64,000 bases of DNA from Nissolia schottii (Eukaryota > Streptophyta > Magnoliopsida > Fabales > Fabaceae): NCBI GenBank assembly GCA_003254905.1, contig QANU01102866.1:313538-377537 (forward strand), written 5' to 3'. The notes under the pieces are model-generated. The model was given only the letters and a program-made list of their open reading frames with translations, ran no database searches and had not been told where the DNA came from. Position 1 is the stretch's first letter, and every line of letters starts with the position of its first letter. Positions 10,723 through 23,096 of this stretch are shown piece after piece. A program made the position numbers and the translations under genes.

Positions 10723-13159
10723 AAGCTGAAAACTGAATTCCTCTTCTCTTCCATTTTCTCCCCTTGGCTTCCCATGGCACCTGCTTGAGTTTCACACATA
10801 ATTCCAACACAATAATCCTATCTAATCCAGGTCACAAGACCCTTCAGAATTGTCTTTCTAAGCCTAGCATCAATTCTAGCATGTTTCATCACATATTCCA
10901 TACATCACATACATAGGCACATAAGCACACAACATACACAAAAACTCATCCACCATCAAAAGGTGAGGAACTAGAGTTACCCACTTCCTCAAGAGCTTGT
11001 TAATGCTAGAGAAAAGATGAAATCAAGCCTTGCTTGCTTGCTTGATGATTCCTTGACCAACTACTCTTGCTTGTCTTCTTTATGTGCTTAGGAGTGAATT
11101 ATGATTATGGGAAAGATGAACTTGAGGCTTGGTTGCTTGCTTGTAAGCTTCTTTATCAAGAAAGACTAAAACCTAGGTTATGGAAGATTAGGGTTATGGA
11201 ACTTTGGTTCCTTGGCTTCCACTTGAAGAGAACTCCTAGCCTTGATACTAACTTGCCTTCTTGATGGATTTGAGAATGATTGATGATGATGAAAAGCAAA
11301 GGATGATAATTGAATCTTGGTGGATTTGAAGCTTTGAGGTCTTGGAACCTTAGGAGAAAAATGAAAGAACTTTGGTAAATATGTGTATGTATGTTTTCGG
11401 GTTTGGGGGCTGCATGAGGGCTGGCCGTGGGTTTCTAATCCCTTGGTCATCCATAATTCCAATTTTACCCTTAGTGTATTTTAGGTCATATTCGCTCATT
11501 AATTATTTATGTCCGGACGTGCTAAAAATATTCCGGACACACCGTTGTGACCTATTAATTATCCTTGTTAATATTTAAATCTTAGTTGACATATTCTTAC
11601 ATTTAATTTCATCTTAATATATTTTACAGACTCCTATGAGTCGTGAGGAAATTATAATAAAATCCTAATTTCGATCCAAACGTCACCGGACGCCACAAGA
11701 TCGTCAAAGGATTATTTTTAACTAATATTACAGAGATAAAATTAATACTTGAATTTTATTTCATTTTTATCTCACCTTTTCCTTCTTATTATATTTTTAA
11801 TTCTTTCCTAGATAGCATTTTAACTGAAGGGAAAAAGTCGGGTTGTTACACCAGGTCGGCGACCTCGAAGCGTGCACGAACTCAAGGTCGGGGCAGGAAT
11901 GTCCACACGTTAGGCTATACCTCCTTGTACGACATGCGTAAGAGAATGGTAATAAATAATGCATTATTAAGTTAATGATCATGATAAAAAAAGTTGTTTG
12001 CTAGTTAATGATAGATGTCATGGCTGATATGCAGGAGCGCACTCTTAGGAGGCCACCGACCGATGCTGAGTTGTTCCGCGACACGCACACTCTGAAGGCC
12101 GACAAGTCAAAATTGGTCGATGCACGGTCGGAGCAAACTGCAGTAAGTAACATTTCAATTTGTTCAATAAATAGCTATTTTTCTTGTCTTCTTAATTTAA
12201 TTCTGATAATGGGTATTTTCATATATTATTTAGGTAAGCTGAATTTGAGGTCGCTCTTCGGGAGGCACAGACTCAGCAGTCCCAATCTACGGCCGATGGC
12301 ACTGCGCGACCCCCAATAGACGAGGACGAAATATGGTTAATCGTCGCCGGCGCCCAAAACCGTAATCGGGTTTACGACTGGGGCACACAACTTACAGTTA
12401 GTACCAGGGGGACGACAACCGTCAATCTACGGAGGGGTCTACTGCGGGTACTCCCAGAGAGGCCTACGAGCTCTGGGAGAGGGTCTTCAAGCTGAACCAA
12501 GAGCTCACTCAGCAGGCAGTTAGGTTGGCGGATGAGACCAGGAAGTGTGGCGACCAAAAGAAAAGACAAGATTTAAATTTTGGCGCCAGAATGACAAAAT
12601 GAAGAGGATGTTTGCCAAGTTTGTGTTGAAACATGGGTGGAGGGACTAGCACCCATGCCGGCGAGCTGATCGTTGAGGACTCCCCGTCATCCTCTTCATC
12701 CTCCGAAGACAATGAAGAGGATTCTCCCGCCAACCTAGGAAATTGATAGTGACTTTTATTTTTAGCAATTAGTGTTATTTTTTTAACTTTAACTATGTAA
12801 TGTTGACTTTCTCATTTTATTAATTAGATAACGTAATGTATTGACTTTTACTTATTAATTTCAGTAAGTAGCGTTTGAACGAAAATATTTTTTCTCCAAC
12901 TGTTGGCAAAACTTTGAAATATGTTATAATATTCAATGTTTTGTTTTTACTTTATATAGGATAAAAAGGGGATGTACCTCTTGTTGAGTGGCAATGATCA
13001 TGTGAAGAGAGTTCTTTAGATGGGTGGATAATCATATACAGAGAATTCTTAGTGTGTGCCAATGATTATCATGATTGATAAGAGTTGTAATTGGTCACTT
13101 GAACTAGGCAACCCGCCATACAAGCAACCGTATGGCCATAAACCATATAACAAAGTGCT

Positions 13160-13570
13160 GTAATTCTATTACCGTCGGTTATTGTTATTGCAGAGGGTAA
13201 TAAAACAAAATGAAAAAGTTTCGTAATGAAAAAGTTTCGTTTTGCTTGTGTGCATTTTAGTGTCGGCATATGTACGATACCAACAATAACTAGGTACCAA
13301 AAACATTGCGTTTCACACGTACTTAGACTGTCGTCGGTGTATTGGCACACCCAACGGTAATAAATTCAGTTAAGCTCCAAAAGTTGGCACCATTTAATTA
13401 GGTTACCGTCGGCTGCGAGAATCTTATAATAAAAAACACAGCGTTTATACACTTGTTTACCGGCGGTATGTATCGACTGTAATATGTTTGCTAAAACGGT
13501 GGATTTTATTGTATGTGATTACCGTCAACTTTTATGTGTTACCGGCGGGTCGATCCGATGGTAAACGACC
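13160..13570. repeat. internal cluster of CACTA subterminal motifs
   Basis: TTACCGTCGG-like motifs recur here, about 7 kb from the right end (for example 13171, 13329, 13402, 13459, 13518 and 13540), in the same style as the two termini. They lie directly upstream of a pyrimidine-rich stretch (13600-13670), just as the left array lies upstream of the CT-rich leader before the TnpA-like gene. The cluster may serve as a promoter array for the TNP2 gene or be the relic of a second CACTA terminus. Confidence 0.75.
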
Positions 13571-16270
13571 TGGCAGATTACTTAATCAAATTTTCTTTCT
13601 CTCCTCCTCATTTATTATTCCTCCTTCTTCCTCCCTCACTCTCCCTCCCCTTCTCCTTCCTCACTCACCACATGGCCAACACTTCGCTGACGCCGCGTCG
13701 CCACCGTGCCACCAGATGGTGTAAGAGTATTGGGTTGCCCTTTTGCTCCCACCCTTAGCATCCTCTTCAGAGAAACCCCAATGCCCTTTTGTAAGTTCCA
13801 GCTCTATATGATCAACTATGTAATATATGTTGCATATTTTAATGTTATTTGATGTAACCGATTGTATTTTTTTTAATGTTATTTTATGTAAGCTCTCACT
13901 ATACATTGTATATGTTAATTTAATGTTTCATTTCTTTTGGTTGTCATGGTGTTAAGGATGTGCCACCACCACTTAATTGATGAAACTTGGAGTTGAGGAT
14001 CCAACAAGTTAAGGATTGCGTCAAGGATTGATCAAACATTTATCAATGGCAGTAGGTATGTCTTAAACCTTACTGGTACTAGGATAGAGACTTATTTTAA
14101 TAGGATAGATTTGTAGGATTGGAGAAGTATGGCTGGACTGGGGGAAGGAACGCTTAGCGTTACTTTTCGACATTGTTTGCTTTGATGTGCTGGCAACAGT
14201 GATTATGTGTTGTTTGCGGAGATTAGAAGGTCTATGTTTTAGAACAGTTTAGGAAATATATGTGTGGAATTAATTTGTAATGCATTCAGTTAAGTCATTA
14301 AAATCATTAAGTTCATGTTGGTGACTTTGGTGTACATGCACGTAGGATTTCAGGAAAAATGATCCCCGCAGTAAGACATTGGATGTACGATAGATATTAC
14401 AAGAGTCGAGGAGTGATAAATCTGGAATATTTTGAGGGGGTCGACTACTTTTGTAGGAATGCTACAACTAGGATGAGGTCGCAAAACATTATATGTTCGT
14501 GTTCTTTGTGCAAGCGATGTAGAATATTGGATGTTGAAAGGGTTAAATTGCATCTCTACAAGAATGGGTTTGAGCTGTATTACTGGATATGGACCGACCA
14601 CAGAGAAATGGATGCTAACAGTGTCAATGAGTTTATTGGGCGGCATTGCGGAGGGGGTGGTACAAGTGAACCGGAATTTGCCGAAGATGATGAAGCAGGA
14701 GGCTTTCAATTTAATAATAATGATAAATTTGCCAAAATGGTTAACGATGCATTCAACGGCACCAAGCTCGACGAAGAACCTAATACGGAGGAAAAGAACT
14801 GTTATAGTTTACTTGAAGAAACAAATACTCCTGTTTGGGAAGGATCTGTACATTCAAAGTTGTATATTGCAGTACGAATGTTGACTATTAAGTCGGAGGC
14901 CAATCAATCTAAGAGATCACTTGACTAGTGGATTTTGTTCATCCAAGAACTAACACCCCCAAATAATGACATACCGTCGAACTTCTATCAAGCCAAAAAA
15001 ATATTCTCCAAACTTGGATTGCAGTCCATAAAGATTGACTGCTGTCACGCGGGGTGTATGTTTACTATAAGGATGATGCGAGCTTAACTGAGTGCAAATT
15101 TTGTGACACTACTAGGTTTAAACCTACGAGAGTTGGTACTGGGAGGTACAAGGATGTTCCGTACAAGAGAATGCACTATTTGCCATTAATCCCAAGACTT
15201 AAAAGGTTGTTTTCCTCGATAAGCTCAGCACCACACATTAGATGGCACTATTAGAACAAGAGAAATGATAGTACTATGACTCACCCGTCTCATGGCGAAG
15301 AATGAAAACACTTCGACACGGTTTATCCTGACTTCGCCAGATCCTCGGAATGCCAGATTAGGTCTTTGCTCAGATGGGTTTACTCCTAATAATCAGTTCA
15401 GCAAACCGTATTCATGTTGGCCAGTCATCGTTACACCGTATAATCTTCCCCGCTGAAATGTGTATGAAAGATCCGTATCCGTTCTTGTCTGGTGTGATCC
15501 CCGGGTCGAGCAACCCAAAAGCCAAGATTGATGTTTTCCTCCAACCGTTGATTGATGAATTGAACATGTTGCGGAATCCAGGTGTGCTTGCGTATGACGT
15601 GTCCATGAAGCAAAATTTCAGGCTGAGGGAATTTTTGATGTGGACTATTAATGATTTTCTGGCATTTGGCATGTTGTCTGGATGGATGACAACGGGAAGG
15701 TTGGCGTGTCCAGTTTGTATGGAAGATACATTTTGGCTACCGAACGGAGGAACGCAATCGTGGTTTGATTGTCATAGGGTATTCTTAGAACCTCGTCACC
15801 CGTTTCGGAGCAACAAGGATGGGTTTCAGAAAAAATTGAAAATGGAGACCCTCCACAAAGATTAACTGGTCGTGACATCTGGAGGAGGGTCCGACGGTTT
15901 CCGAAGATTACTGACAGTGGAAATGTTAGGCTTCTTGGTTATGGGGAACATGACTAAACAAAGAAAATCATATTATGGGATTTGCCGTATTGGAAAGATA
16001 ATTTGGTTCGTCATTGTCTTGATGTTATGCATATTGAAAAGAATATTTTTGATAATATGATGCATACTGTCATGAACACTGATCAAACCAAGGACAACAA
16101 GAAGGCAAGACTGGATTTGAAAGATGTTTACAGATGCGGTGAGTTGAATTTACCGGAGATTTCTGGCGGCCGTGTCATCAAGCCGAAGGCTTGCTACACC
16201 CTTAGCAAGCAACAAGTTCAACGTGTACTTCTTTGGTTGCAGATTCTGAGATTGCCCGACGGTTATGCAT

Positions 16271-18152
16271 TGTTGAAAGCCTAATTACACTTTTTCCAAT
16301 CTTGACATAGTCTGGTTTCCCATAACTGTGCCAATTTTTGTTGAAAGCTTATTTGCGCTTTCGTCGTTTAAAATAAATATATCCTTCTTTACGGCTCAGG
16401 GAATTGCAAAAATACCGTCCTTGAGTTTAGTTAATTAAACAATAAAGTGAAGGTTTGGTAAATTGATTGATATTTAAATAGACTTAAATAAATAAACAAC
16501 ATAAAAGATAACATGGCAACAAATCAGAGGTAGATTCGGAAGCTTGTTGGGAACTTAATCATACTATGGCTTCATGCATCCATTTACTTATTGCAAAAGA
16601 TTTATCATTTCATTGATTGCCCGCCACCAGATCTTAACTTGTTCATCGCTTTCGCGCATGAAAAGATCACAGGTTTCCTTTATTAAGTTGTCACTTTCGC
16701 ACACAAACTTAACAAAGTACGCCAGCGTTATTTCAGATGTTAAAAACGGCTAATTCTCATTCCAGTTATGGCAACAAGAATTAGATGAATTGATTTAGTT
16801 CCAACCAAATATTGTAACTTTCGTTCATAACATTTAAGTTTAGAATCTAGCTTAGCATAGCAATATTGATATTAACTTGGTGACAACTCATTTAGTATAA
16901 CTTTCGTTCATACAAACAAGTCCCAAATCAAGAATCAAAACACTAAACAAAGGCTAGCATTAAGCACAAAATCATTCAAGCGAATCATAGAAACCGATAG
17001 ATTCATAGAGTAAAAGTTACATGGATACAATCATACTACAATAATCATCAGAATCCCAACAACAAGAGGATTAGAAATCCATCTTACAAGAGTATCTCGG
17101 AGGCAAGGCAATGGACACTTACCATGACACGTGCTCACGCTATCATGACAGCGGTTCGCCGAGCTTCCTCGATCTCCTGGCTCCTTCACCGGCCTCCTCT
17201 TTACTGCTAAACTAACCTAAGCTTTAAAGTACCAAAGGAAATGTAAAAGAATGAGTTTTTGGAAGAAAGAGGGATGTCTTTGAAGAGTGCCTCGGCCTCT
17301 ATTTATAGGCCAAAATTGTCCAGGGTCGCTCAGCGGGTTGGTGGGGTCGCTCAACGGTGGTAGGTGATGACGGCTGGCGGAGTCTTCAAAGGCGGCCCGT
17401 TTCTGGTGGGGCCGCTCAGCGGTTTGGTGCAACCGCTCAGCGGCATTAATTTTAAATTGACCCCAAATACAAAGTTGTAGATCTTTCTCTTAGCTTTAAG
17501 TAGCAATTTGAACCACCTCAATCCGATATCTGTAGCTCAAATTATCGCGATTTTACTAACTGTTGCGCAGAGCGGTTTCCATACTTTTCTTGCTTGTTAT
17601 CCTTTTGCTCAATGTTTTTTACCAGGACTGCTCAGTGGCCCGATCCATTCGCTAAGCGATTTGAGTACACCCGCTGAGCGGCCAGGGTCCTTCCGCTGAG
17701 CGGTTTGCAGAGCAGAGGCGGCTACAGGTTGTCATAATAAATGCTCCGGCAGGCTATTGCATGGCGGCGCCGACTTTGTCAGGGCGGCGCCGCAATCCAG
17801 GTTAGCGCCAGCTGGCATAATAAATATGGCGGCTGCAAGTAGCTCCGATGGTAGTACCGCTGAGCGGACTGGGGTACCTCGCTCAGCGGTCCTTGTCGTA
17901 TCCGCCCTGAGCGATATTTGGTAACCGCTGAGCGGCCTTCGTTCCTGCTTCCACCATTTTGCTTCTTATTTCCTCTTTTGCCCTTTGCTCCAATCTTTAG
18001 GGACTATTTTTTATTTAATTATGCTTGCATCCATTTTTAGAATATATTATAAATCTGCAAAAAGGGGGAATTTAGTTAGATAATTTCTTTAAAACATAAG
18101 CAAATAAGTGCCTTTTCATTAGGTCAAAATTGTATAAATTTGGAACTTATCA
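16271..18152 (-). mobile_element. solo LTR, family B, copy 1
   Basis: Begins TGTTGAAAGCC and ends AACTTATCA on the plus strand. It is flanked by TGCAT on both sides (16266-16270 and 18153-18157), a perfect five-base target duplication. It shares most of its sequence with the copy at 30849-32485, including ATACCGTCCTTGAGTTTAG, CATCGCTTTCG and GCCTCGGCCTCTATTTATAGG. No protein-coding part is seen. It is rich in the palindrome CCGCT-C/G-AGCGG. The minus strand is assigned from the primer-site-like motif seen in copy 2. It lies inside the TNP2 gene of the CACTA element. A fossil. Confidence 0.85.
17328..17930. repeat. palindrome CCGCT-C/G-AGCGG cluster in LTR B copy 1
   Basis: About a dozen exact or near copies of an 11-base inverted repeat around one central base, in both central-base versions (C and G). 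They are spread over 600 bases, for example at about 17410, 17431, 17670, 17691 and 17858. The copy at 31 kb has fewer. Confidence 0.85.
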
Positions 18153-20049
18153 TGCATCTAACTTGGCCTGATGTGTTAATACCGCACAAGGAAAATTGGT
18201 TAGAATGAAAAGTCATAACTACTGCCAATTACGCTTAGAGAACTACTGAAGAACAGGTTGAAGCCTCTAAGTGACCTAAGTCACTTCTTCAAATCATTGT
18301 GCTCATTTACAGTTAAGGTTGAAGACCTCCTGCTCCTAGAACGCAACATTCCGATCATCCTCTGCCAGCTTCAAAGATTGTTTCCTCTGGCTTTTTTTTT
18401 TTAATTTAATGGAACATTTGCCTGTACACCTGCCCTATGAGGCTCGCATGTATGGTCCATTTCAGTATAGGTGGATGTATCCATTTGAAAGATGAATGGG
18501 AGTCTTCAAGAGAACCGTCAAGAACAGAGCTCAAGTTGAGGGGTCGATATGTGAGGTATTCTTGACAAAAGAAACCTTCTTATTCTGTTCATACTACTTT
18601 GCTACTAATATTAATTGCAGTAGAACCACGGTCGAACGAAACGATGATGGTGGAGTAATGCCTAGGCAGTCGACACTCTCTATATTCAATCAATCTGGTC
18701 GTCTGGCAGGAAAGGGACTAGATTACTGGTTGAACGTGCAAGAAAAGGAAGCAGCACACTTATGTGTTTTGCTCAATTGTGAAGAAGTACTGCCCTACTA
18801 TGAGTAAGTTCGTTCCATCTGTCCTTAATATACTTCCATTGTTTAGATGCAAAATAAATCTAGTAACGATTGTAATTTGATGAGTTTGTCATGGGGACCA
18901 ATGAACAAAGTGATTAGCAGGCCCATTTATTTTGTTAATGGATACAATTTCCATACACATAAATGGGTAGCTAATCAAAAGACAGAAAATAATGGTGTTT
19001 GTGTCAAGGGTGAATATTCTAACACCGATGAAGCAAGTCCTGATTTCTACGGAGTGCTTCAAAAAATACTTGTATTAGAATATAAGCACAATGGCTCATG
19101 CAATCACGTTGTCCTTTTCTTCTGTCATTGGTACGATCCTTCACCAAATGGAATACGAACTCGTCCAGATTACTCTATTACTAAGATTAATCATACAAAG
19201 CATTACGACGGATATGATCCATTCGTGCTTCTTGAAAGAGCCAAGCAAGTATACTATGCTAAGTATCCAGAAGCAAATCAATCAAGCTGAAAAGCTGTGA
19301 TCAAGAGCAAACCGAGTCGCCAAATTGATTTAGATGGCATGCAATCAACTGAACAATCATCAAATGATCAACCCTATCAAGTGCCAGACCCAATCCCCGC
19401 AACAATTGTTGTCCAGACAACATATACGATGACATTGGTAGCAGCGAACGATGAACCATAGATACTTCAACTTTTTAACATCTATCAACAATCAACTGTT
19501 AACATCGACGGTAATGGGGAAGAAGAAGAAGAAGAAGAAATTTTTTTTGACTCAGACCTATATTCTTAAAATGTGTACAATAATGTCAATCATTCATCGT
19601 CAAACTAGCAACGATTTGTATTTATTTAAACATTTTAAAAATAATACTTCTTTTCTTTAACTCTTTGGTATTAATTGCCTTATTTCATAATTAGTTATTC
19701 AATATAAATTCATATATGTTAATAAACAAAAAAATAATTAAAATTATCTATTCCAAAATTTATATGATTTATTAAATTTCAAATTATATCAATTTTTCGT
19801 GTTAATTATATTAAATATAAATTTCTATATATTTATAAAAAATGAAATTATTTAATAATATAATTAATTATTAAAATAATGCTAAAATATATAATAATTA
19901 TTTTAAATAATTAAATAATTATTTTTATTATTTTTTAAAATAATTAATTTTATTATTATCTAAAATATATAAATATATCTAAAATATATCAATTTTATTA
20001 TCTAAAATATATAATTTAATTTTATTATTTTTTAAAAAATTAATTTTAT

Positions 20050-20547
20050 TCTTTATCGTCGGATTATAACGACGGTAAAGTAACGATATATGTACCGTCG
20101 GTCATTCACGACGGTAATTAAGAAAATAAAATAATCACATATTTTTCGTCGTATATTTCGACCGACGGTAAAGATGTAAAATTAGCGTCGGTTATTGCAA
20201 ACGGTAATCAGTCAATAAAATATTATTATAACGACGATAATAGTTACAAAATTTGCATCGATTTCTACCAATGGTAATGAATTAATAAAATATTAATATA
20301 ATTACCGCTGGTGTTATCGGACGGTAAACCGGTTCGCATTTGTGCATAGCTGAACCGGTTACTAGCAATTATTTTCGACGGTAATTACTGCCAGTTAGAC
20401 GTGTCCAACGCTAATCTCATTACCATCGATCGCTTAACCATTGGCTCGATGACCGACGGAAATACCGACGGCAGCACGTTAAACCGACAGTAAATGTCCA
20501 AATTTTTTACGGTAACGTCAACGGTAATAGGTTGTTTTCTTGTAGTG
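20050..20547. repeat. CACTA right terminal region: subterminal array and TIR
   Basis: CGACGGTAA/TTACCGTCG motifs, many diverged, recur from 20057 to the end. The last 37 bases are an imperfect inverted copy of the left end. A very AT-rich stretch without features (about 19560-20050) separates this array from the TNP2 gene. Confidence 0.85.
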
Positions 20548-20550
20548 CAA

Positions 20551-21931
20551 CGAGAACTGGATTACAGCTTTGCATTCCTATGCTTAATTATATCATCCAA
20601 AGGATAAAATTTAAGGTGAATAAAAAAAGGGATATATAAGATTTAAGTTAATTTATATAAGGGGTTGTACTGTTATATTACGAAAGGAAAAAAAAAATAA
20701 AGTGGTCAGAATGATGTGTAAAAAAAGTTACATTATTCATATACTTTGTTTGTTTACAAAATAATGTAAAATCTGAAAAGTATGTATTTGTTTCAAATCA
20801 AATTTTTTTTACAGAAATGGTTAAAAGCATAAATAAAGTGATTTTAGTTCGTAAACTTGGTTTTGATTATTTCGTGTTGAAGAATAAGGTAAATTATAGA
20901 GAAAATACGAAAGAGAAAATATGGATTAATGTGTTCCCGCTGTTCTTCCCTCCTTCTCCCGTTCCAGTTTTCCTTCTTTTTTCGTTCTTCCCCTCTCCTT
21001 GGGCTTGGGCCTCCCCATGTGGATCAGTTCTACCCGATGACTTCTCTACTTGCTACCCACAGACTTGTTGATGTCACTCCCTGTTGTGGCTTAGCTTATC
21101 CTTCTTATTCCTTGAAACCAACAGACTTCCTTTTCTTTTCTCCAGAGGACAACTAGGACGGTGAGGCTACTATAGTGCAGGGGAGGGGTTCTTGTGTTCT
21201 TCCCCAAACTCCAACTCATGACCTCAAAGGGGGAAACCATAAATGGCTAGATGACAACCCTGGGTCTTAGCGAGAACATCCCTACATAGTTGAATTTTGG
21301 AAAAGTCTAACCCTACTTATGCTTGGGGCTTCCTGTGACTCAAGATGCTACCTTCCAAAAATTATATTCATTGGGATAGGTCATCATCTAACTTCTACCA
21401 TCTTTTTACAACAAATTTCTTTAGCATCTTAAGGGGTGTCTTCTGGCGCTCTCAGCCTTATCTGCGTAGGGTGAACCTCTATTTATGACACTAATCACGT
21501 GGTTGAGACACTCTTCATCACCCTGAGGTGCAAACAGTCCAATATTAAAATATACGTTTCTTATTTTATTATTAAAAAGTTATGTAGTATATTTACTCAA
21601 TTGCAAAAATATAAATAATCATTAAATAAAATACTATTTAATTATTCATTTATTGCATAACCAATAAATACAACATATGAGTTCAAAGATCGTTACCCAA
21701 AACAAAATACCAGTTCAACAATAGTAGCATAAGTGACATTTATCTCGATCGTGAGTCAAGGGGTCATGTGTACCATTTTTTTTTGAAGAGGAAAAATATT
21801 AAAATAACAAGAAACATGCAATTAATGATATTTATCTAAAAGGTTAAGATGAAATAAGAGGGAACATGGTCGAATAGTTCGTATGCTTGAGCTTGTGAAA
21901 TTTGATTCGAACATTCAATCTCGTTATCTTA
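20551..21931. other. intergenic DNA between CACTA and the LTR element
   Basis: AT-rich at both ends. A pyrimidine-rich stretch with short open frames (20930-21160) reads like degraded repeat or transcript sequence, but I recognise no protein in it. Confidence 0.5.
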
Positions 21932-21936
21932 CTTAC

Positions 21937-23096
21937 TGTTTCACACAAAATAATTCAGGGGAATCTCTCAAATCAAAAACAAAAGAATGTTTAAAGGGAA
22001 CAAGCAATTGTCGCATTCTTGGTGAAGAACAGAGGCGTGAATTAGCAATTGAGAGAATTGTAGGAAATGAGAACAGGAAATGCAAATATATTTATATTAA
22101 TAATCACCAGATGGTGATTTTGATTACAAATTATCCTTGCCGAAGGCTAAGGATTTCAGTACAGATCACAGTACAAAAATGGGAGAAAAGAGTGTCAAAG
22201 TTGAAAGAGGCTATGATCTATGAACTACTCCTACAAAAGCAAGGAAATAAAGAGAAAAGAAAAAAAAAGTGGTAGCCTACGCTGAGCTTCCGTGGGACTG
22301 CTGATTGCTGGCTGGGGGACTTACGCGAGTCGGTAGGAGTGTCAGTGAACCACCTCGAGTTTAGCCCAGCAGCCCTGTATTTATAGAGTTTCAGGGCTCT
22401 TAACTATTATTAACCATCTTCCCCCAGCCCTTTGACGGTTATCATTTTGATCCGTCGTGGCCAGCATAACTGCATAACTCCTACCAGTTATGCTTGCATG
22501 AGTGACACGACATGCAGTGGTTTCTTTCGTCACATCCCTTAGCGTCTGTGCCATTTCTCTGAAGGTGGGATGTTATTTCCCTCCGTGGTCTCGTCAAATA
22601 AGAGGTTATCTTGTGTTTAAATTTGTTAATCGTTCCTTCCATAGGACTGACGCGACGATATGATTTTTTCGCTAAGTCTTGGATTCTGTCGCAATACTCG
22701 TCCTAGGTAGGACCATCATCGTGATGAGACTCTAGTTATTTTTAAATGATTTATCATTTTTACGACAGCCTTGCATTGGTCGCCGAACTGTAACATTGAC
22801 ACCTTCGTTAACTAGTGACCTCTAAGTCACCTTGAATTCTGTCACCGCTTGATTCTTGTCGCGACTAGTATTCCCTCACGACCAAATTCTTAATTACCTT
22901 TGGCAACTTTTCTATCGCCAATTAACTATTGTCGTGGCCCATTATTTAGTGAGCCTTGACGACCTTTCTATCGTCAATTGCCACTAACCTTCCTGTCGCC
23001 AATCTCATTACCATTTCGCGTCGTCAGTACTCTTTTTGACGCAAACTCTTAGCAATATTCGCTTCTAACTATACCACGAATTTTGGCGACCAAACA
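21937..23096 (-). repeat. 3' LTR of the Tat-like element
   Basis: 1,160 bases, starting TGTTTCACAC and ending GACCAAACA on the plus strand. Shares long blocks with 32964-34126, such as GTGAACCACCTCGAGTTT, CCTGTATTTATAGAGTTTCAG and CGCAATACTCGTCCTAGGTA. Confidence 0.9.

Larger units (their letters stand above)
8903..11853 (-). mobile_element. solo LTR, family Y (related to X, opposite strand)
   Basis: Read on the minus strand it begins TGTAACAACCCGAC (at 11850), close to the start of LTR X. A block at about 9300-9500 matches X at about 8140-8320 in inverted orientation: GATAAAGCCG, AATTGGTAGGAT, CACTGAGAACC and CCGTTCTCA. Y is therefore an LTR of a related family pointing the other way. The left edge is not settled, because X has inserted at or beside it. 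GGTCGG stands just before X (5176-5181) and just after Y (11854-11859), so the old target site may have been GGTCG with Y in place first. No coding region is recognised. A fossil. Confidence 0.65.
4282..12747 (+). pseudogene. TnpA-like CACTA protein gene (Transposase_24 family), broken
   Basis: Exon-like blocks, in order. A start region at 4282 (MAGDKGKGK) is followed by Pro/Ser-rich sequence. About 4721-4845 encodes FVDHTVAKRL...KWQDFRDDERDRMFYAFK and ends at a GT donor. About 4921-5117 encodes DVPGMRKAFNYRAGRHLQQL...LKEYWQSDEYKA. About 11857-11949 encodes SKRARTQGRG...HTLGYTSLYDMRKRM. About 12018-12141 encodes RRPPTDAELFRDTHT...VDARSEQ. About 12235-12747 ends in an acidic Ser-rich tail (SPSSSSSSEDNEEDSPANLGN). 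The HT-G-S...RKRM and ELF..THT..VD.RSEQ motifs mark the Transposase_24 (Ptta/En/Spm) family, the DNA-binding partner of TNP2. Two solo LTRs split the gene between 5182 and 11853, and the first exon contains stops or frame changes (for example TAG near 4378 and 4563). Confidence 0.8.
14359..19290 (+). pseudogene. TNP2-type CACTA transposase gene, broken
   Basis: An N-terminal transposase-associated zinc-finger-like domain (14380-14620) contains WMYDRYYKSRG..YFEGVDYF, a CSC..C cluster and HLYKNGF..YYWIWTDH. The Transposase_21 core (about 15000-16270) shows MFYYKD..LTECKFC, RMHYLPLIPRLKRLFSS and LPYWKDNLVRHCLDVMHIEKN, the family signature around the catalytic region. A DUF4218 block (about 18160-18560) has FFKSLCS, NIPIILCQLQRLFP, HLPVHLPYEAR and YRWMYPFER. 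A DUF4216 block (18900-19290) has GYNFHTHKW, DFYGVLQKILVLEYKHNG and DPFVLLERAKQVYYAKYP. This is the normal domain order of CACTA TNP2 proteins, which cut at the CACTA ends. Stops at 14926 and 15252, frame changes and a solo LTR (16271-18152) within the DGYA/SNLA region disable it. Confidence 0.88.
2094..20547 (+). mobile_element. CACTA (En/Spm-type) DNA transposon, 18.5 kb, heavily nested
   Basis: The left end reads CACTACGAGAAAA and the right end, read inward, CACTACAAGAAAA. Both continue into TTACCGT-type subterminal repeats. The three bases CAA flank both ends (2091-2093 and 20548-20550), the 3-bp duplication expected of CACTA elements, so both borders are exact. Inside are a TnpA-like gene (Transposase_24 family) and a TNP2-type transposase gene, both on the plus strand. 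About 8.6 kb of the length is later insertions (solo LTRs at 5182-8902, about 8903-11853 and 16271-18152); without them the element would be about 9.9 kb. Both genes are broken, so it cannot move on its own, but the termini look intact enough to be acted on by a related transposase. Confidence 0.93.
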
